Source of the DNA: Candidatus Fermentithermobacillaceae bacterium | GTDB taxonomy: Bacteria; Bacillota; Sulfobacillia; Fermentithermobacillales; Fermentithermobacillaceae | Reading direction: 5' to 3' | Assembly: GCA_012512325.1 (NCBI GenBank) | Contig: JAAZEL010000029.1 | Coordinates: forward strand, 1-42,133 | DNA length: 42,133 nucleotides | In this document: piece after piece, positions 34,954-42,133 of the stretch | How the letters are laid out: every line of letters starts with the position of its first letter | Numbering within the stretch: position 1 is the first letter of the stretch | Notes under the pieces: generated by a model | Told to the model about the DNA's origin: nothing | What the model saw: only the letters and a program-made list of their open reading frames with translations | Databases searched by the model: none | Program-made: the position numbers and the translations under genes

Positions 34954-34983
34954 TTGCCCGGCAGTGAGCATATCCGTTATAAT
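34954..34983 (+). promoter_or_regulatory. Sigma-A-type promoter upstream of pcrA
   Basis: TTGCCC-18 bp-TATAAT. Confidence 0.6.
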
Positions 34984-35021
34984 CTAGATGTTCAATCATT
35001 CCCGATGGCGGTGTATGGATT

Positions 35022-39344
<4,323 letters not shown>

Positions 39345-39357
39345 GCAGAAGAGGTGT

Positions 39358-40875
39358 GTGGCAATGGAATTATGGGATATGCCCGTGAAAGACATTTTGG
39401 AACACATATCGTCAGGTGAAATCTCCGCAACTGAGGTGTTAGAACACTACCTACATGCAATAAGGGAGAAGGACTCCCAAGTTAATGCGCTCATCGAGGT
39501 CTTGGAACCCATGGCGCGCATGGATGCATCCAGGGTAGACGCGCTGCTCAGGGAAGGCCAGTCCCCAGGGGCTTTGGCTGGATTACCCGTGGCCGTCAAA
39601 GACAACATCTGCGTCAAAGGCGCAGGCTGCACCAGCGGGTCCAAGATCATGGAGAACTGGGTTTCCCCTTATGACGCTACGGCCATAAAGAGGCTGCGGG
39701 ACCGGGGTGCGATCATCATCGGTAAGACCAACATGGACGAATTTGCCATGGGTTCTTCCACTGAGACTTCGGCTTTCGGAATTACGAAAAACCCGTGGGA
39801 TTTGACCCGGGTTCCGGGCGGTTCAAGCGGCGGGTCCGCGGCAGCGGTTGCTTCCGGGATGGCCCCTTTGGCTTTGGGGACCGATACGGGAGGTTCCATA
39901 AGGCAGCCTGCAAGCTTCAACGGGATTTGCGGGCTGAAACCTACTTACGGATTGGTATCCAGGTATGGCGTCACTGCGTACGCTTCCTCTCTGGATACGG
40001 TGGGGCCTTTCGGAGAGACTGTATGGGACTGCGCCCTGCTTCTGGAGGCCATCGCCGGGCACGATCCCATGGATGCCACCTGTGCCTTGAGAGAAGCTGT
40101 GGCATACACTAAACGCTTGGACGGCAGTGTGGAGGGCCTCCGGGTGGGAGTACCCAGGGAATTGCTCCACGGCGTGGCTGCCCCGGTTAAGGCTCAGTTC
40201 CACAACACCCTCAGCGCTATGGAAAACATGGGTATGATCGTGGAGGAAACCGGCTTGCCCTCGCTGGCCTATGGGGTTGAAGCTTACTACGCGATTGCAT
40301 CTGCTGAAGCTTCGTCTAACCTGGCCAGATTTGACGGGGTAAGGTTTGGCCGCAGAGCTGCCGCAGACACGTTGGATGAGATGTACACCCGGTCGCGAGG
40401 CGAGGGGCTTGGCAGGGAAGTCATCAAGCGGATACTCCTTGGCACTTTCGTGCTGGAGCCGGGCAACAAGGACAGGTATTTCATGCAGGCGGCTCGGGTC
40501 AGGACCCTTATCAAGCGTGAATTTGAAAAGGCGTTTGAAAATTTCGACCTGATCGTTTCACCTGCTTCCCCCGATGTTGCCTTCAAGATAGGGGACAGGA
40601 TTCGGGATCCCCTGACCATGTACCTTGCTGATCTGATTACGATCCCCGTCAACATGGCAGGTGTGTGTGCCCTTTCCATGCCCATGGGATTTGTGGATTG
40701 TGGCGGTTCTACCCTTCCGTGCGGATTACAGATAATCGGCAAGCCCTTTGACGAGCCCACCGTGCTCAGGGCAGGCCATTGCTTGGAGCAAGAAATCGGG
40801 GCAGGGATCCGTGAAGAGATGCGCAATATGCGGCGTAAGCTGGGCCCTGTCAGGGAGTGTGAGTTGGTTGACTAA
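39358..40875 (+). CDS. gatA: Asp-tRNA(Asn)/Glu-tRNA(Gln) amidotransferase subunit A
   Basis: AGLPVAVKDNICVKGAGCTSGSKIMENW; RVPGGSSGGSAAAVASGMAPLALGTDTGGSIRQPASFNG. Confidence 0.97.
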   Translation: MAMELWDMPVKDILEHISSGEISATEVLEHYLHAIREKDSQVNALIEVLEPMARMDASRVDALLREGQSPGALAGLPVAVKDNICVKGAGCTSGSKIMENWVSPYDATAIKRLRDRGAIIIGKTNMDEFAMGSSTETSAFGITKNPWDLTRVPGGSSGGSAAAVASGMAPLALGTDTGGSIRQPASFNGICGLKPTYGLVSRYGVTAYASSLDTVGPFGETVWDCALLLEAIAGHDPMDATCALREAVAYTKRLDGSVEGLRVGVPRELLHGVAAPVKAQFHNTLSAMENMGMIVEETGLPSLAYGVEAYYAIASAEASSNLARFDGVRFGRRAAADTLDEMYTRSRGEGLGREVIKRILLGTFVLEPGNKDRYFMQAARVRTLIKREFEKAFENFDLIVSPASPDVAFKIGDRIRDPLTMYLADLITIPVNMAGVCALSMPMGFVDCGGSTLPCGLQIIGKPFDEPTVLRAGHCLEQEIGAGIREEMRNMRRKLGPVRECELVD

Positions 40876-42133
40876 TCAATATGAGATGATGATTGGGCTG
40901 GAAGTCCACGTAGAGCTGGCAACAGATACCAAGATGTTCTGCCGGTGTTCATCCAGGTTCGGCGACCCGCCCAATACAAACATATGCCCTGTGTGCCTTG
41001 GGATGCCTGGGGCTTTGCCTCAAGCTAACGTGGAAGCGGTGAGGCTGGCTGCCAGGGCTGCCATGGCGCTTAACTGCTCTATCAATCCTGTGAGCAAGTT
41101 TGACCGCAAGAATTACTTCTATCCTGATTTGCCCAAGGGGTACCAGATTACCCAGTTCTTCGAGCCGATTGCTCAAAACGGGTATATCGTGATAGACGAC
41201 CCCCGCAAGAAGATACGGATAAATAGGGTTCATATCGAAGAAGATGCGGGCAAGTCGGTCCACGCCGGGGACGAGATCATAACCGCCGAGTATTCGCTGG
41301 TAGACTGCAACAGGGCAGGGGTCCCCCTCATTGAGATTGTGTCCGAGCCGGACATGTCGTCTCCTGAAGAAGCCAGACAATATCTTGAGAAACTCCAGAG
41401 GATACTCAAGTTTGCCCGTGTGTCCGACGTCAAAATGGAAGAAGGTTCCATGCGGGTTGACTGCAATATATCCGTGAAGAGAAAGGGCAGTCAGGAGCCC
41501 GGACGGCCAGTGGAGATGAAGAACCTGAGTTCCTTCAGGGCGGTGGTAAGGGCCCTGGCGTATGAATTCGAGCGGCAAGTTAAGGTGCTGGAGGCCGGAG
41601 GGGAGATCGTCAGGGAAACTAGGCATTGGGATGAAACTGAACAGGTTACCAAGGTGCTGCGCACCAAGGAATCAAGCGACGATTACCGGTACTTCCCCGA
41701 TCCCGATCTGCCCATGCTTGAGCTGAGCCAGGATTTCATTGAGCGGGTAAGACGGGAAATGCCGAAACTCCCCGATGAGCTTGTGGCCTATTACGTAGAT
41801 GTACTTGGCCTTCCCGAATACGATGCGCAGGTACTTACCGCTGATCCTTCCCTGGCTGGATTCTTCGACGCATGCGCGTCCCTCGGGGCCGATCCCAAGA
41901 CCGCCTCCAACTGGATCATGGTAGAACTCCTGGGGTACATGAAGGCGCAGAACATTCCATATGAAAGCATACCTCTGTGTCCTGAATACCTTGTATCAAT
42001 GCTCGAACTTATTAACGAGGGCGTAATCAGCGGCAAGATAGCCAAAGATGTGCTGGTTATTATGATTGAGACCGGGCAGGATCCGCGTACAATAGTTAAA
42101 GAGCGCGGCTTGGAACAGATCTCGGATGACGAA
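40868..42133 (+). CDS. gatB: Asp-tRNA(Asn)/Glu-tRNA(Gln) amidotransferase subunit B, truncated at window edge
   Basis: TTG ACT AAT CAA TAT GAG ATG ATG ATT GGG CTG GAA GTC CAC...: MTNQYEMMIGLEVHVELATDTKMFCRCSSRFGDPPNTNICPVCLGMPGALP; no stop before the window end. Confidence 0.95.
   Translation, partial: MTNQYEMMIGLEVHVELATDTKMFCRCSSRFGDPPNTNICPVCLGMPGALPQANVEAVRLAARAAMALNCSINPVSKFDRKNYFYPDLPKGYQITQFFEPIAQNGYIVIDDPRKKIRINRVHIEEDAGKSVHAGDEIITAEYSLVDCNRAGVPLIEIVSEPDMSSPEEARQYLEKLQRILKFARVSDVKMEEGSMRVDCNISVKRKGSQEPGRPVEMKNLSSFRAVVRALAYEFERQVKVLEAGGEIVRETRHWDETEQVTKVLRTKESSDDYRYFPDPDLPMLELSQDFIERVRREMPKLPDELVAYYVDVLGLPEYDAQVLTADPSLAGFFDACASLGADPKTASNWIMVELLGYMKAQNIPYESIPLCPEYLVSMLELINEGVISGKIAKDVLVIMIETGQDPRTIVKERGLEQISDDE

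Overview
The window is 42.1 kb of a Bacillota (Clostridia-like) chromosome. It is mostly housekeeping genes: pyrF (partial), tsaD, a radical SAM/DUF512-like protein, three tandem M42 aminopeptidases, an SH3/AMIN/amidase_3 cell-wall amidase, an Rrf2-nifS-nifU Fe-S operon, a TPR protein, a P-loop/Asp23-like fusion, rpoN, an rnfCDEAB cluster with apbE, maf, radC, mreBCD-mrdA-minCDE-rodA, an rseC-like gene, a bacterial XPB helicase with a partner gene, and pcrA-ligA-gatCAB (gatB partial). No CRISPR array, transposase, rRNA or tRNA was recognised. The most unusual material is in the intergenic regions. (1) An array of about 8 imperfect ~23-bp palindromes at 6764-7127 has two alternating linker types (~96-bp higher-order period) and resembles a BIME. 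(2) Several unrelated, degenerate, locally amplified tandem repeats occur; two of them look like copies of the 3' end (stop codon included) of the neighbouring gene. (3) The rnf cluster has no rnfG, although apbE and the RnfD flavinylation motif are kept. (4) Three genes (rrf2, radC, rodA) have no in-frame ATG/GTG/TTG at the expected start, which suggests CTG/ATA/ATT initiation or local sequence errors. (5) Two unusual domain architectures are present: radical SAM-PDZ-DUF512 order, and a P-loop fused to Asp23/Gls24. All calls come from reading the sequence and translations; no database search was run.
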